From the NCBI RefSeq assembly GCF_001663375.1, contig NZ_LCTF01000010.1, forward strand, positions 1 through 61,188: DNA of 61,188 nt, in the 5' to 3' direction. Position 1 is the first letter of the stretch, and every line of letters starts with the position of its first letter. Source of the DNA: Caldivirga sp. MU80. GTDB lineage: Archaea; Thermoproteota; Thermoprotei; Thermoproteales; Thermocladiaceae. The notes under the pieces were generated by a model. It saw nothing but the letters and a program-made list of their open reading frames with translations, was not told the DNA's origin and did not search any database. Both the position numbers and the translations under genes were made by a program. Below are positions 25,715 to 35,007 of this stretch, one piece after another.

Positions 25715-26476
25715 TCACTGCCTCTGCTGGGCCTTAGCCTGCTGAGCCCTCCACCTGACGCAACCACGCCCAGTGCACCTTGAGCCGTAGAAGCCAACCT
25801 TCTGCCCAGGTGGTGCATTCCTCTTAACAGGGGTACCACCCTTCTGGTGACTACCACCGCCGTGTGGATGGGCATAGGCGCTCATCGCCTTACCACGGAC
25901 CTTCGGGTACTTCCAAGCCTTAGCCTTGGCCCTATGGTACTTGTTGCCGGCCTTAATGAAGGGCTTCTCAATCCTACCCCCACCGGCCACTATACCCACT
26001 GTTACCCTCGCCCTTGAGTCAACCTCAATGGTCTTACCGCTGGGTAGTTGAATTAAAGCGGTGGAATCCCTATGAATCATAACGACGCCGTATGTCCCAC
26101 CGGACCTAGCGAATTTGCCACCATCACCAACAGTCTTCTCTATGTTGCACACCATCGTGCCCTCTGGTACCTTAGCCACCGGCAGTATGTTACCGGGTTC
26201 AATCTTTGCATCAGGCCCGAACTCAATTATCTTACCCACGTAGATGCCCTCCACAGCCGGCAAATACATCTCCTTACCATTCTCAAGCGCGATTCGCATT
26301 GCCGGTGCGTTTAAGCCTGGGATGTGGAGGAGCTCCTTAACTATCCCCCTAATTGTCGTCTTCAATTGATCCTCGTTGAATGGAATATACCTAAGTGGTG
26401 CAATCCTCCTCCAGCTTGGTGACCTGAACTGTGAACCACCCCTACCAGCCCTCTGAACCAGCAGTTTCTTACCCAT
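25715..26476 (-). CDS. rpl2: Ribosomal protein L2 (uL2)
   Basis: 253 residues, full length. It binds 23S rRNA near the peptidyl transferase centre and bridge to 16S. Typical segments are GRNxxG-like QRAGRGGSQFRSPSWRR, a central SH3-like part with GDGGKFARSGGTYGVV, and the C-terminal signature AHPHGGGSHQKGGTPVKRNAPPG with its functional His. Unusually for L2 it stands alone here, not within an S10-type operon. Confidence 0.97.
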   Translation of the reverse strand: MGKKLLVQRAGRGGSQFRSPSWRRIAPLRYIPFNEDQLKTTIRGIVKELLHIPGLNAPAMRIALENGKEMYLPAVEGIYVGKIIEFGPDAKIEPGNILPVAKVPEGTMVCNIEKTVGDGGKFARSGGTYGVVMIHRDSTALIQLPSGKTIEVDSRARVTVGIVAGGGRIEKPFIKAGNKYHRAKAKAWKYPKVRGKAMSAYAHPHGGGSHQKGGTPVKRNAPPGQKVGFYGSRCTGRGCVRWRAQQAKAQQRQ

Positions 26477-26668
26477 TAACTATCAATCACCCATTAAGTA
26501 GGGGCGTTTTAAAAATTATCGCCGTAATCATTTATGCGGCAAGCGCATGGAGGCTCAATCCTTAAATGACCTTAATGAAGTAAGTGGCCAAATAATGACT
26601 AACAGGACTTGAGGCATAGGCGCCGATGTAAAGGCGTGAAGCAGATTTAAGGCTATGGTTAGACTGGG

Positions 26669-28003
26669 CTAGGCTATGTAACTTAGGAGGCCTCTTGATA
26701 GTGAAACCACCATGGCGGGTATTGGTATTATGACACCTAAGAGCATTATTATACTCATTAATAATACGGTGTAGAGCGTAATACCCAGCGGTGCCCTTGC
26801 ACTCAACTCCCTGGACACCCTTATATAGTAGGGTATTGATATAACGGAGTTGGCCACCAGGAATATGGCTAACCATAGCCCTGCTGGGCCTAGGTAAATC
26901 AGGGACAGTATGATGAATAACTTGCTCCAGAAGCCAAGTAATGGAGGTGTGCCTATGAATGAAAGCCCAAATAGGTAGCTGTACACGCTCCCCTTACCAC
27001 CACCCTTGATTATGGTGAAGTAGCCTATCTTGCCCGCCGCATTAACCAGCAATTGGGTTATTAACCCGGCCAAAGCGTAAATTAACGCCTGACTTGCCTG
27101 CTGCCCCTTACCTAAGGTGGACTCGTTGATTAAGACCGCCGCTGCGGCTAGCACATAACCCATGTTAGCTATGCTTGAGTACGCCAGGACCCTGGCACTC
27201 TCCCTTGACGTCAAGGCACCCACATTACCTATTATCATGCTTAAGGCGGCCATTACGGCTGTTAACCAGTAGGCGAAGCTGACGTAGGCCTCACCTAGGT
27301 TTGCCAACACTGGGGCCATTAATTTAACCAGCACCACCAGTGGCATTATCTTAACAGTTGAGGCTAATATGGAGACTGGTATTGGATCACCCGCTGTGAA
27401 TACGTCAGGTACCCAGATGTGCATTGGGGCGGCGCCAATCTCAAGCATAACTCCAAGTAGCACTAATGTGTAGCCAAGTATGAATAATGGCAACGAGGAT
27501 GCCCCTATGATGTATGAGGATAGCAGTATCACTGAACCCGTGAAGAATAGTACCGTGGCTATTACAAAGGCGACTATAGCCTTAACAGCCGCATCCAGGT
27601 TTTCAGGCCTGGCCCCAATCTGTATTATGAAGTATGAGGCAACGCTAACCACCATGAATAGGCCAAGTAGGAAACCGAAGTAAACCGCCAGGTTAACCGC
27701 GCCGGTACTGATTGGTGTGTAGAGTACGTAGGAGGTCACTAATCCGATTACCGTCATCAAGGCGTAATCAAGTCCCCTGTATTGGCTACTCTCCAGGACC
27801 TTAAGCGACAATATGTTGCCTATTATCACCACATCAACAAGTATTGGGTAGATTACGTAATTGGTGCTTGTGTATAGGTCGGGTAGGAGGAGTAGTATTG
27901 CGGGGATCCATGCATAATCCTCTCTCTTAACAAGCATTAACGCGGCAGTCACTACAACCACTCCTATCATTGATGACAGTATTAACGTGAGGTACTCAGC
28001 CAT
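26669..28003 (-). CDS. nuoN: Complex I-like membrane subunit N (NuoN type)
   Basis: 444 residues, about 13-14 membrane segments of the antiporter-like fold. The Lys/His channel region reads GAAPMHIWVPDVFTAGDPIPVSILAST, and a central Lys is present in FWSKLFI. Last gene of the nuoJKMLN transcript; its start overlaps nuoL by 8 bases. It forms part of the proton-pumping arm of a complex I-like enzyme. Confidence 0.88.
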   Translation of the reverse strand: MAEYLTLILSSMIGVVVVTAALMLVKREDYAWIPAILLLLPDLYTSTNYVIYPILVDVVIIGNILSLKVLESSQYRGLDYALMTVIGLVTSYVLYTPISTGAVNLAVYFGFLLGLFMVVSVASYFIIQIGARPENLDAAVKAIVAFVIATVLFFTGSVILLSSYIIGASSLPLFILGYTLVLLGVMLEIGAAPMHIWVPDVFTAGDPIPVSILASTVKIMPLVVLVKLMAPVLANLGEAYVSFAYWLTAVMAALSMIIGNVGALTSRESARVLAYSSIANMGYVLAAAAVLINESTLGKGQQASQALIYALAGLITQLLVNAAGKIGYFTIIKGGGKGSVYSYLFGLSFIGTPPLLGFWSKLFIILSLIYLGPAGLWLAIFLVANSVISIPYYIRVSRELSARAPLGITLYTVLLMSIIMLLGVIIPIPAMVVSLSRGLLSYIA

Positions 28004-30002
28004 ATACGATCACCAGTATTAGGGCTATTATTAGCATTACCACTACGACTATGTATATGTACCTGGCGTATTGGTCAAGCAGCCCAACCTGCACCCTCCT
28101 GATGATCCTTGAGAACCCTGTGAACAATGATGGCAGTAGGTCGTTGAATAAGGCATCTATACCACGGCTAATCAGGTATGTGAACGCTGAAAGGGCTTCA
28201 CCGAAGCCGGCCAGTATAATATCCATCAATGCCTGAATGTAGTACCTACGCTCAAACAGGTTTGTGAGTCCACCAAGTGACTCAGACCTCGGCTTAATCA
28301 ACACGGCTATGAATATTACCCAAAGCACCACGCCAATGCCTATAACGTAGGCGTCTAGGCCTGGGTTAATTAACACTGAGGGGACGCCTAGGGTAAATGG
28401 AATCGCCACCGTGGCTAGGGCTACGGTAGCGGTTATGGAGTATGATATAGCCATGGTTAACCCACCATGCCCCTCAACATGTTTAACCCTCTCCCCCTTA
28501 ATAAAGTTCAGTGACGTGAACCTAGCCAGGAACGCCACGTACACTACGCTAGCCAATATTAAAAGTGCGTAGGCACCCCACCCAACGTATTGACCGACAC
28601 TGGACACTACGTCATCCATACCGGCGTGGATCCAGTAGCCGGCCAACGGCGGCACACCACCAAGCGTTATTGCAGCGGCTATGGTTGAGTAGAACGCAAG
28701 CTTCATCCTCTTGGCAAGTTCAAAATCCCCTGCGTTGAACCTCGTCCCAGTTTCATGGATAAGGTGTCCACTGACCAGGAATAGGGTGGCCTTTGACAAT
28801 GCGTGAATTATTAAGTATAGGAACGCCACCAGGACGGCTACTGGAACAATGTAACTCCCTATGGTAACCGTACTGTTGATGTACGGTGACACGGCGGTTA
28901 TCCCCATCATTAACCCCAGGGATGCCATAGTGGACCCTGCAAGTATAACCTTCCTCTCGTTAACGGCCAATGCTAGGAGTGAACCCAGTAGGGCTGTTAA
29001 TAGGCCTATGTAAATCACCACCAGGTACGTTACCAATACCCCTGGTGCCGATAAGGCGCCTGCATCGTATATTGACAAGGTTAACCTCATGAATATGTAG
29101 ACACCCGCCGCTACCATGGTTGCTGAGTGGAGTAGTGCAGAGACACTGGTTGGGCCAGTCATGGCGGTCAGTAACCAGTCATTGAATGGGAACTGGGCAC
29201 TCTTGGTGAATGGCCCTAGTAGGAATAGTATGAGTAGCGCCGCAGTCCCAGCTACGCCGATCATATTGAATAAACTACCCCAGTTGACGGCCCCACTACC
29301 GGTGAAGTTCAGGGAGTGGCTTAGTACCCCTATGGCTGCTATTGCACCAAGCATGAACATGTCGCCGAATCTTATTGTGGCTATAGCCCTATATGCCGCA
29401 TAGGACGGCGTCGTCCACGCGGGCCTACCAAACATTAAGTCGCCAACCTTACCCACGAAGGTTAATTCATCATCATCCTTGTACCAATTCCCTATCAACG
29501 CCCATGAGCTTATACCTAAACCCTCCCAGCCTATGAACATTAGGAGTAGGTTATTTGAGTAAACTGTGAGTAGCATGGATGCCGTGAATAAGTTGTAGAA
29601 GAACCAATACCAGCCGAGCCTATAGTCCTCAGCCATGTACTCAAGACTATACACGCCTATTATGAAGGCTAACCAAGCCGTTAGCAACCCCATGAACCTG
29701 CTTAGGAAGTCCACTACGAAGGAGACCGTTATCTCAATGCCATTGAACCCACCCGCACTGGGTGGTATTGTTATCCATGGGTAGGAGAACGTTAATGTCT
29801 TCATTGGGTATGCTAAGGCCATGTAGGTCGCGGATAGGGCCGATATGGCCAAACCGATGACGGCCAAGTAGATCAGCGGCTTAGCCCTATGGGCATCTTG
29901 GTTAGTAAGCCAGTATACCGCTATTGGGGCTGCTAGTAACACTGGTGATAGTAATATTAGGGATAGTACAATAGATGCGCTAAGCATGGGCAACCACCCC
30001 AA
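27996..30002 (-). CDS. nuoL: Complex I-like membrane subunit L (NuoL type)
   Basis: 668 residues, about 16 membrane segments. Motifs are LLLMFIGWEGLGISSWALIGNWY with the conserved Glu of helix 5, and KSAQFPFNDWLLTAMTGPTSVSALLHSATMVAAGVY with the channel Lys/His. The long C-terminal part should include the lateral helix of NuoL. It overlaps nuoM by 23 bases and nuoN by 8, indicating tight coupling. Function: distal antiporter-like proton channel. Confidence 0.92.
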   Translation of the reverse strand: MGWLPMLSASIVLSLILLSPVLLAAPIAVYWLTNQDAHRAKPLIYLAVIGLAISALSATYMALAYPMKTLTFSYPWITIPPSAGGFNGIEITVSFVVDFLSRFMGLLTAWLAFIIGVYSLEYMAEDYRLGWYWFFYNLFTASMLLTVYSNNLLLMFIGWEGLGISSWALIGNWYKDDDELTFVGKVGDLMFGRPAWTTPSYAAYRAIATIRFGDMFMLGAIAAIGVLSHSLNFTGSGAVNWGSLFNMIGVAGTAALLILFLLGPFTKSAQFPFNDWLLTAMTGPTSVSALLHSATMVAAGVYIFMRLTLSIYDAGALSAPGVLVTYLVVIYIGLLTALLGSLLALAVNERKVILAGSTMASLGLMMGITAVSPYINSTVTIGSYIVPVAVLVAFLYLIIHALSKATLFLVSGHLIHETGTRFNAGDFELAKRMKLAFYSTIAAAITLGGVPPLAGYWIHAGMDDVVSSVGQYVGWGAYALLILASVVYVAFLARFTSLNFIKGERVKHVEGHGGLTMAISYSITATVALATVAIPFTLGVPSVLINPGLDAYVIGIGVVLWVIFIAVLIKPRSESLGGLTNLFERRYYIQALMDIILAGFGEALSAFTYLISRGIDALFNDLLPSLFTGFSRIIRRVQVGLLDQYARYIYIVVVVMLIIALILVIVYG

Positions 30003-31458
30003 TCACCGAGACCTGTAGTGAGTGAAGTAGTGCCGTTGAGAATGGTGGAAAGAGTAGCAGAACTGATGTGAAGCCCATTATGTACAGCGGGATGTACAGT
30101 AGCTTATCCATGTGAACCTTGGTATACGTCCCTCTTGGCTGACCATAGAACACGCGCTTAAGGGCCCAGAACCCGTAGTAGGCCGTTAGTATGAACAGCA
30201 GTGCTAGGCCTATAAGGACCAGTAGGGAGCCTGATAGGGAATATGAACCTAAACCAATGGTGGAGGTTAAGCCTAGGAATAGGTAGAACTCAGCCAGTAA
30301 ACCCACTGTGAACACCCCAGAGAGACTTAACCAACCCATGAGTGCGGCATTGCTGATCGATGGTATGAAGGTGTGCAAGCCCCCCATCTTATTAATGTCC
30401 CTAGTCTCGTAGGCGGCTATAATGGCGCCCGAGGTCATGAAGAGTATTGCCTTACCTAGGGCATGAGCCATGTATTGTAACGTTAACCCAATTATGCCGT
30501 ATTGACCTAGGGAGAGACCGACCAGCAGGTAAGCCATGTTGGCTACGGTGGAGTAGGCTAATAGCCTCTTATAGTCACCTTGCCTAAACACTGTAAACCC
30601 GGCTAAAATGCCCCCAATTAATGCATAGGCCAGCAGGTACTGCCTTATGGAGTCTATGAACTGGGGGGACACTAAGTACAGCCTCGCCAGTATGTAAGCC
30701 GCTAGGCCGACTGTTAAGGGGCTTAGTAGAGCTGACACTGACGTTGGCGCCTCGGCATGAGCCCAGGGTAACCAGACATGGGGGCCGTATGATGGCAGTT
30801 TTATTAAAAGGCCTATTAAGATTATGAGCCACGCCAGGGTTGGTATTGCCCTTAAGGCTGCAATGTTAAGCGTACCCAACGTGTAGGCTATTATCACGAT
30901 TCCAATTAGGAAGAGGACCCCAGCCACGTGAGTCCACACGAAGTAGAGTATGCTAACCCAACGCCTATTACCATAGCCGTAGAGGTATATTAACAGAAAT
31001 GAGAATACTAAGGATAGTTCAAGGGCTATGTAGGTCAGGAGTAGGTTGTACGAGTACACAAGCCATGCCATTGATACTGAGTAAAGGTTGTACAAAGTAT
31101 AGAAGGTTCCCCAATCAGATTCACCACCTATACCCAGTTCCTTAAACCTATGCTCCATGTATGGGTATGATGCAAGGGCAACCATTGCGGAAACGAGGGA
31201 TATTGTGAAACCAAAGCTATTACTAAGGCCATCACTAATGAGGTATAGGTTACCTATTGGGCTGGGTAGCGAACCAAGGGGTACCAGTACATTGAGGCCG
31301 AGGGCTAGGCCGTATATTGAGTATGCCACCAATGGCAGGAAGAGTATTACCGATGAGTATAGCATTACCCTCCTATTCATGGATGTAAGGGAGATCACGG
31401 CGGCAAGTATTGGGAGTGATAGCGCAGTTAATAGGAAGTAGTCAGTGCCGGTGATCAT
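29980..31458 (-). CDS. nuoM: Complex I-like membrane subunit M (NuoM type)
   Basis: 492 residues, about 14 membrane segments. The helix-5 Glu is in LLLTYIALELSLVFSFLLIY, and the channel segment LIKLPSYGPHVWLPWAHAEAPTSVSALLSPLTVG is a textbook NuoM/MrpD match. It starts with a 4-base overlap on nuoK. An MrpD role is less likely because no Mrp genes surround it. Confidence 0.9.
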   Translation of the reverse strand: MITGTDYFLLTALSLPILAAVISLTSMNRRVMLYSSVILFLPLVAYSIYGLALGLNVLVPLGSLPSPIGNLYLISDGLSNSFGFTISLVSAMVALASYPYMEHRFKELGIGGESDWGTFYTLYNLYSVSMAWLVYSYNLLLTYIALELSLVFSFLLIYLYGYGNRRWVSILYFVWTHVAGVLFLIGIVIIAYTLGTLNIAALRAIPTLAWLIILIGLLIKLPSYGPHVWLPWAHAEAPTSVSALLSPLTVGLAAYILARLYLVSPQFIDSIRQYLLAYALIGGILAGFTVFRQGDYKRLLAYSTVANMAYLLVGLSLGQYGIIGLTLQYMAHALGKAILFMTSGAIIAAYETRDINKMGGLHTFIPSISNAALMGWLSLSGVFTVGLLAEFYLFLGLTSTIGLGSYSLSGSLLVLIGLALLFILTAYYGFWALKRVFYGQPRGTYTKVHMDKLLYIPLYIMGFTSVLLLFPPFSTALLHSLQVSVIGVVAHA

Positions 31459-31763
31459 GGCTTATCACCTCCAGCTAAAACCCCCCTCGTCTCTATACTC
31501 CTCCTTACACGGTCAATTGCCAATATCGCTGTTATTAACGCAATGAACTCCGCTGCAGATGTAATTACACTTATGGTGATTATTACGAAGGCTAAGTACG
31601 GCTGATATACGTAGAGCATAGCCGCCGTTAGGAAGACGGAGTTAAACATTAACTCAAGCCCTATGAGCAATCTGATTAAATCCCTGGCATTTATGACGAC
31701 GGTTAACCCTATTGCTAAAATCAATACTGCAGTTACTATGATGGAGACCGAGACCCCGATCAT
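31455..31763 (-). CDS. nuoK: Complex I-like membrane subunit K (NuoK type)
   Basis: 102 residues with three membrane segments. The second holds the Glu of LIRLLIGLELMFNSVFL, the proton-path carboxylate of NuoK, and the third has a further Glu in SAAEFIALITAILAI. It overlaps both neighbours by 4 bases (ATGA pattern). Confidence 0.92.
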   Translation of the reverse strand: MIGVSVSIIVTAVLILAIGLTVVINARDLIRLLIGLELMFNSVFLTAAMLYVYQPYLAFVIITISVITSAAEFIALITAILAIDRVRRSIETRGVLAGGDKP

Positions 31764-32239
31764 CCCTGAGTCACCTTAAGGTACCTTATCGCTATGGCCA
31801 TTATGACTGATAGGAATGATACCAACAACACCAGCAGCATCACCATATCGCTGCTTAACACATCACGAGCTAGTTGAGCTGGGCTTATGCTTGATGGGTA
31901 CACTAATGTTGAGTAGGCGGGCTTAAGTGCTATTAACGCTAAGGTCACTACAACCACGGCTATGCTAATCCACTTGCTCTCGAAAACGGCGTAAGTCACT
32001 GGCCTCCTGTAGGTTGCCGCCAGTATTATCGTAACTGTTATCGTCGCGCCAATATATATCATCACTATTAGGACAAAGGGAAGGACCCCATTGAGGACTA
32101 GCAATATTGATGCTGAAAAGCCTGAGGCTAGGGCTAGGTATAGGGCTGAGTAAAGATTATCCTTAGACAGCAGGACAGCCATTGATGATGCTAAAGCCAG
32201 CACTTCAATGGTTATTAACGCTAACCCAACATCAACCAT
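31760..32239 (-). CDS. nuoJ: Complex I-like membrane subunit J (NuoJ type)
   Basis: About 159 residues with five membrane segments; VLIVMIYIGATITVTIILAA corresponds to the third helix, which carries the pi-bulge in complex I. First gene of the nuoJKMLN group. The frame opens at GTG 32248, but ATG at 32239 gives a normal N-terminus (MVDVGLALITIEVLAL). The hydrophilic subunits and nuoH are not in this window, so the operon is split. Confidence 0.82.
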   Translation of the reverse strand: MVDVGLALITIEVLALASSMAVLLSKDNLYSALYLALASGFSASILLVLNGVLPFVLIVMIYIGATITVTIILAATYRRPVTYAVFESKWISIAVVVVTLALIALKPAYSTLVYPSSISPAQLARDVLSSDMVMLLVLLVSFLSVIMAIAIRYLKVTQG

Positions 32240-32469
32240 GATTCCCACCCCCTATCAGCCACCTCCTCAGCATTAATGCTAATTCTCTTTCTTCCATTCA
32301 TTATGTAGTGGGCATTTAACAACACAGGCATGAAGCTGGACATGGGATGATCAATATTTGCGCAGTTTTTAAGGATTTTCCCATGGCAATACCGATATGT
32401 GTTTTATTTAAAAAGAAAGGCCCATTATTGTTATTAATTTTAATATACTTCAGTAAAATATTATTAACA

Positions 32470-33120
32470 TTAAAACCCTGAGATATTAGTAAAATTATAT
32501 AAATATAATGCTAAATTAACTCTAAGCAAAGTCTCTAATATACTCGCAGTAATGGGCGCTAGGATTATTGCGAGTAGACTTGATGTTAAACCAAGCAGTA
32601 ACCCGCCTAATACATCAGTTAAATAATGTGCATTCAAGTAAATCCTTGATACTGACACTAATATGGCCTCAGTGAGTAGGATCCAGGACACTAAACCACC
32701 CAGCGAGGTTAAGGTGACCAAGGCACCACTGAACACTATCGCAGCGTGTCCGCTTGGGTATGAGTAGCCGCTTGCAATTAAAATAGGTTTACCGTAGCCT
32801 GATTCGTAGGGTCTCTGTCTCCTTACAAGGAGCCTTGTTACGCCACCTATTACGTAAGCTATACCCATGGCTATTGTTAACTCGAGAAACGGGGCCCACA
32901 GTCTCATCACCAGCAGAACGAGGTCAACTAGACCCCATGTGTAGAATCTGCCGTATTTAGTGAGTAACACAGCCGCATAGTCAATGGCTTTTAACCTCCT
33001 AATGCCGCTTACCCACGACGCCACGGTTACATCTATTTTGTTAATTGGTTTTAAGCTCACTAATATGGTTACGAGCACGTAGAGGGACCCCAACATTACT
33101 GATGTTAATAGGTAATCCAC
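32470..33120 (-). CDS. PAP2-family membrane phosphatase
   Basis: 216 residues with about five or six membrane segments. All three catalytic motifs are present: RRQRPYE (KxxxxxxRP type), YSYPSGHAA, and SRIYLNAHYLTDVLGG (SRxxxxxHxxxD). It dephosphorylates a lipid or polyprenyl phosphate, for example recycling the polyprenyl carrier used in protein glycosylation. ATG at 33120. It follows nop5 on the same strand by 31 bases, so read-through is possible although the functions are unrelated. Confidence 0.88.
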   Translation of the reverse strand: MDYLLTSVMLGSLYVLVTILVSLKPINKIDVTVASWVSGIRRLKAIDYAAVLLTKYGRFYTWGLVDLVLLVMRLWAPFLELTIAMGIAYVIGGVTRLLVRRQRPYESGYGKPILIASGYSYPSGHAAIVFSGALVTLTSLGGLVSWILLTEAILVSVSRIYLNAHYLTDVLGGLLLGLTSSLLAIILAPITASILETLLRVNLALYLYNFTNISGF

Positions 33121-33151
33121 GCCACCCTATTGGTGGCGCGTTATATAGGTA

Positions 33152-34432
33152 TTACCTCCTGGGCTTATGTTCAGGCTTACCGCTGGGCCTGCCATGAGGC
33201 TTTTCAGCAGGTTTCCTTGGTGGTGGCTTGGCGTATATTGTTTTAACCTCCTGAACCCTCCTCATAAACTCCTCCTTAAGCCTTGGGGCAATGAAGTTTC
33301 CAGTGAAGGCATCCGCCTTAGCCGCTATGGCCAGTTTAGCCGCAAGGGCCCTCGCTATCTTCCCCCTCTGCCACCTAGGTGACCTGAATATCTCAGGGTG
33401 CTGGAATATGACCCCATGCTTAGGTGGCCTCCCCCTACCCCTAAGCGCCCTAAAGAGCGCCTTCTCGGCTCCAAGGACCTGGATTGTTGATGCCGGCATT
33501 AGGGCTAGTTTCATTAGGCTACCCGCCAGTGCCACTAACCTAGCCCCCAGTAGGGAACCCGACAACTCCCTTATGTTAGGGGCAACGTCCTTCATGGCGT
33601 CGTCTATGTAGTCCGTTAAGTTACCCCTAATCGTCTGCATGTCCAGGTACAGCTTGGCCAAGGCCTTAATCTGCTGAAGATCCCACTCCGTTATGGATGC
33701 CCCAACACTCCTCGACGCTGCCTCAGCTATCTTAGCCGCCCTGTCCTGCCCAATTTCAGGTAATGCATCAAGTATCTTATCCCTCGTGTAGTTTGACCTA
33801 TCCCCAAGCCTATAGACCAGTGTGGCGTATTCAGTATTATTCCGTGTCAGATTCTCCAGTTCAGGGAAGTGTATCCCGTACCATTCCCTTAGCCTTGAGG
33901 CCACTAGGTTAGATATCTTATCAATGTCATCAACTGAGTTCACCGCCTGGGCTATAAACAAGTCCCTCCTCTCGGCGGATTGCCTCAACTTAAGCCTGGT
34001 TTGAATGACAGATACCTCATAAACCCTCTTAACGTACTCCTCGGGTTCAATACCGTAAACCTCCTTAAGGTACTTACCCCAAAACTCGTCTCTAAACAAC
34101 CTACCCACGTTGGTGGGTAGCTCAGCCTTAATTTCAACCCCCTTAATGGCGTTGGCTAGATTCCTTGCCAACTCCTTATGTTCAATGTAAACTGTGGATA
34201 CGCCAGACTTAGCTAGTCTATTGATAAAGGCCAGTAACTCCTCGGTGGGTTTACCAACCTCTATGCTATTCAGTATGTTAGCTATCCTCTGTGAGTCATA
34301 GTCGTAGACTAACTTATCCATAACTTTACCATCCTCGTTAAGCGCGATTATACCCAACGCATCCAGCACCACGTACGCTACCGAGCCCACACTATCACTC
34401 AAATTAAGGGTATTATTAAATATTATGCCCAT
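33152..34432 (-). CDS. nop5: Nop5, core protein of box C/D ribonucleoprotein
   Basis: 426 residues. Residues about 1-120 are the fibrillarin-binding domain, about 125-240 the dimerising coiled coil, and about 260-380 the Nop domain (GSLLGARLVALAGSLMKLALMPASTIQVLGAEKALFRALRGRGRPPKHGVIFQHP), which binds the guide RNA with L7Ae. The tail is rich in Lys/Pro/Arg. It scaffolds 2'-O-methylation of rRNA and tRNA. In many archaea fibrillarin follows directly; here the next gene is an unrelated phosphatase. A GC-rich structured stretch lies just upstream. Confidence 0.95.
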   Translation of the reverse strand: MGIIFNNTLNLSDSVGSVAYVVLDALGIIALNEDGKVMDKLVYDYDSQRIANILNSIEVGKPTEELLAFINRLAKSGVSTVYIEHKELARNLANAIKGVEIKAELPTNVGRLFRDEFWGKYLKEVYGIEPEEYVKRVYEVSVIQTRLKLRQSAERRDLFIAQAVNSVDDIDKISNLVASRLREWYGIHFPELENLTRNNTEYATLVYRLGDRSNYTRDKILDALPEIGQDRAAKIAEAASRSVGASITEWDLQQIKALAKLYLDMQTIRGNLTDYIDDAMKDVAPNIRELSGSLLGARLVALAGSLMKLALMPASTIQVLGAEKALFRALRGRGRPPKHGVIFQHPEIFRSPRWQRGKIARALAAKLAIAAKADAFTGNFIAPRLKEEFMRRVQEVKTIYAKPPPRKPAEKPHGRPSGKPEHKPRR

Positions 34433-34469
34433 GGCTTAATTCCAGAAATTACTATGTAGAAATAGGAAA

Positions 34470-34545
34470 TGCCCCGCGGCTCGTCCCCAGGCCTCATAGG
34501 GGGGTTACACCCCACTTAGCCTGGTCCAGTTTATCACGGCTTAGC
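34470..34545. ncRNA. GC-rich structured segment, candidate non-coding RNA or nop5 leader
   Basis: A GC-rich block in otherwise A/T-rich intergenic DNA. CCAGGC and GCCTGG pair around an inner GGGG/CCCC hairpin, leaving asymmetric internal loops. GC-rich islands outside genes in thermophiles often mark structured RNA. A near-palindromic TATA (CTTTATAAACC, 34549-34558) could drive the minus strand, making this the 5' leader of nop5, as well as the plus-strand gene at 34579. No known RNA family is recognised; an H/ACA-like or protein-binding leader is a guess. Confidence 0.35.
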
Positions 34546-34578
34546 GCACTTTATAAACCTTAACCTAGGTAACCCCCT

Positions 34579-35007
34579 ATGCATAGGGAGGGGTTGAGAT
34601 GCCCTAAGTGCGGGTCGATGAGGATAAGTATAGTTGCAGGTGGCCAATTTCAGCTTAAGTGCATGGACTGTGGCTACACCTGGTCCCCGAACCTAGTGCC
34701 CAGTGGCTACATTGAAGTTAACGGTAGGTTAATCCACTGGACCGAGGTTGAGGCTGCGGTGGAGAAACTGCTCAGAGAGCTTAGGGATGCCTTAGAGGGG
34801 GCTGTTGACTGCGAAGGTGTTAAGGCAATAATAGCCAGGTACATTAATGTGCTTGATGCGGACAGGATTAGTAAGACTGTTAGAAACGCCTTGGTTCAGG
34901 CTGAACCCAACCTAAGGCTAAAGGGGCGTTCATTCATGGAGAAGTACAGTAACTCGGTAATTGAATGCGTTAACGGTTACCTGAACTGGCCTCCTCCCCG
35001 CCCTTAA
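34579..35007 (+). CDS. Zinc-ribbon hypothetical protein with C-terminus replaced by transposon
   Basis: 142 residues. The N-terminus is a zinc ribbon (CPKCGS, CMDCGYTW, about residues 8-31), followed by a mainly helical domain with EVEAAVEKLLRELRDAL. Function unknown; ribbon and helices suggest nucleic-acid binding. ATG at 34579 is 26 bases after TTTATAAA. The last residues (PPPRP and the stop) are encoded by the right-end hairpin of the inserted element, so the native C-terminus was different, perhaps only slightly longer or shorter. Confidence 0.75.
   Translation: MHREGLRCPKCGSMRISIVAGGQFQLKCMDCGYTWSPNLVPSGYIEVNGRLIHWTEVEAAVEKLLRELRDALEGAVDCEGVKAIIARYINVLDADRISKTVRNALVQAEPNLRLKGRSFMEKYSNSVIECVNGYLNWPPPRP

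Noticed and set aside
26500-26660. Possible box C/D sRNA between L2 and nuoN
   Set aside because: Only loose matches to C and D boxes (ATGACTA, no proper CTGA spacing); no stable fold seen.
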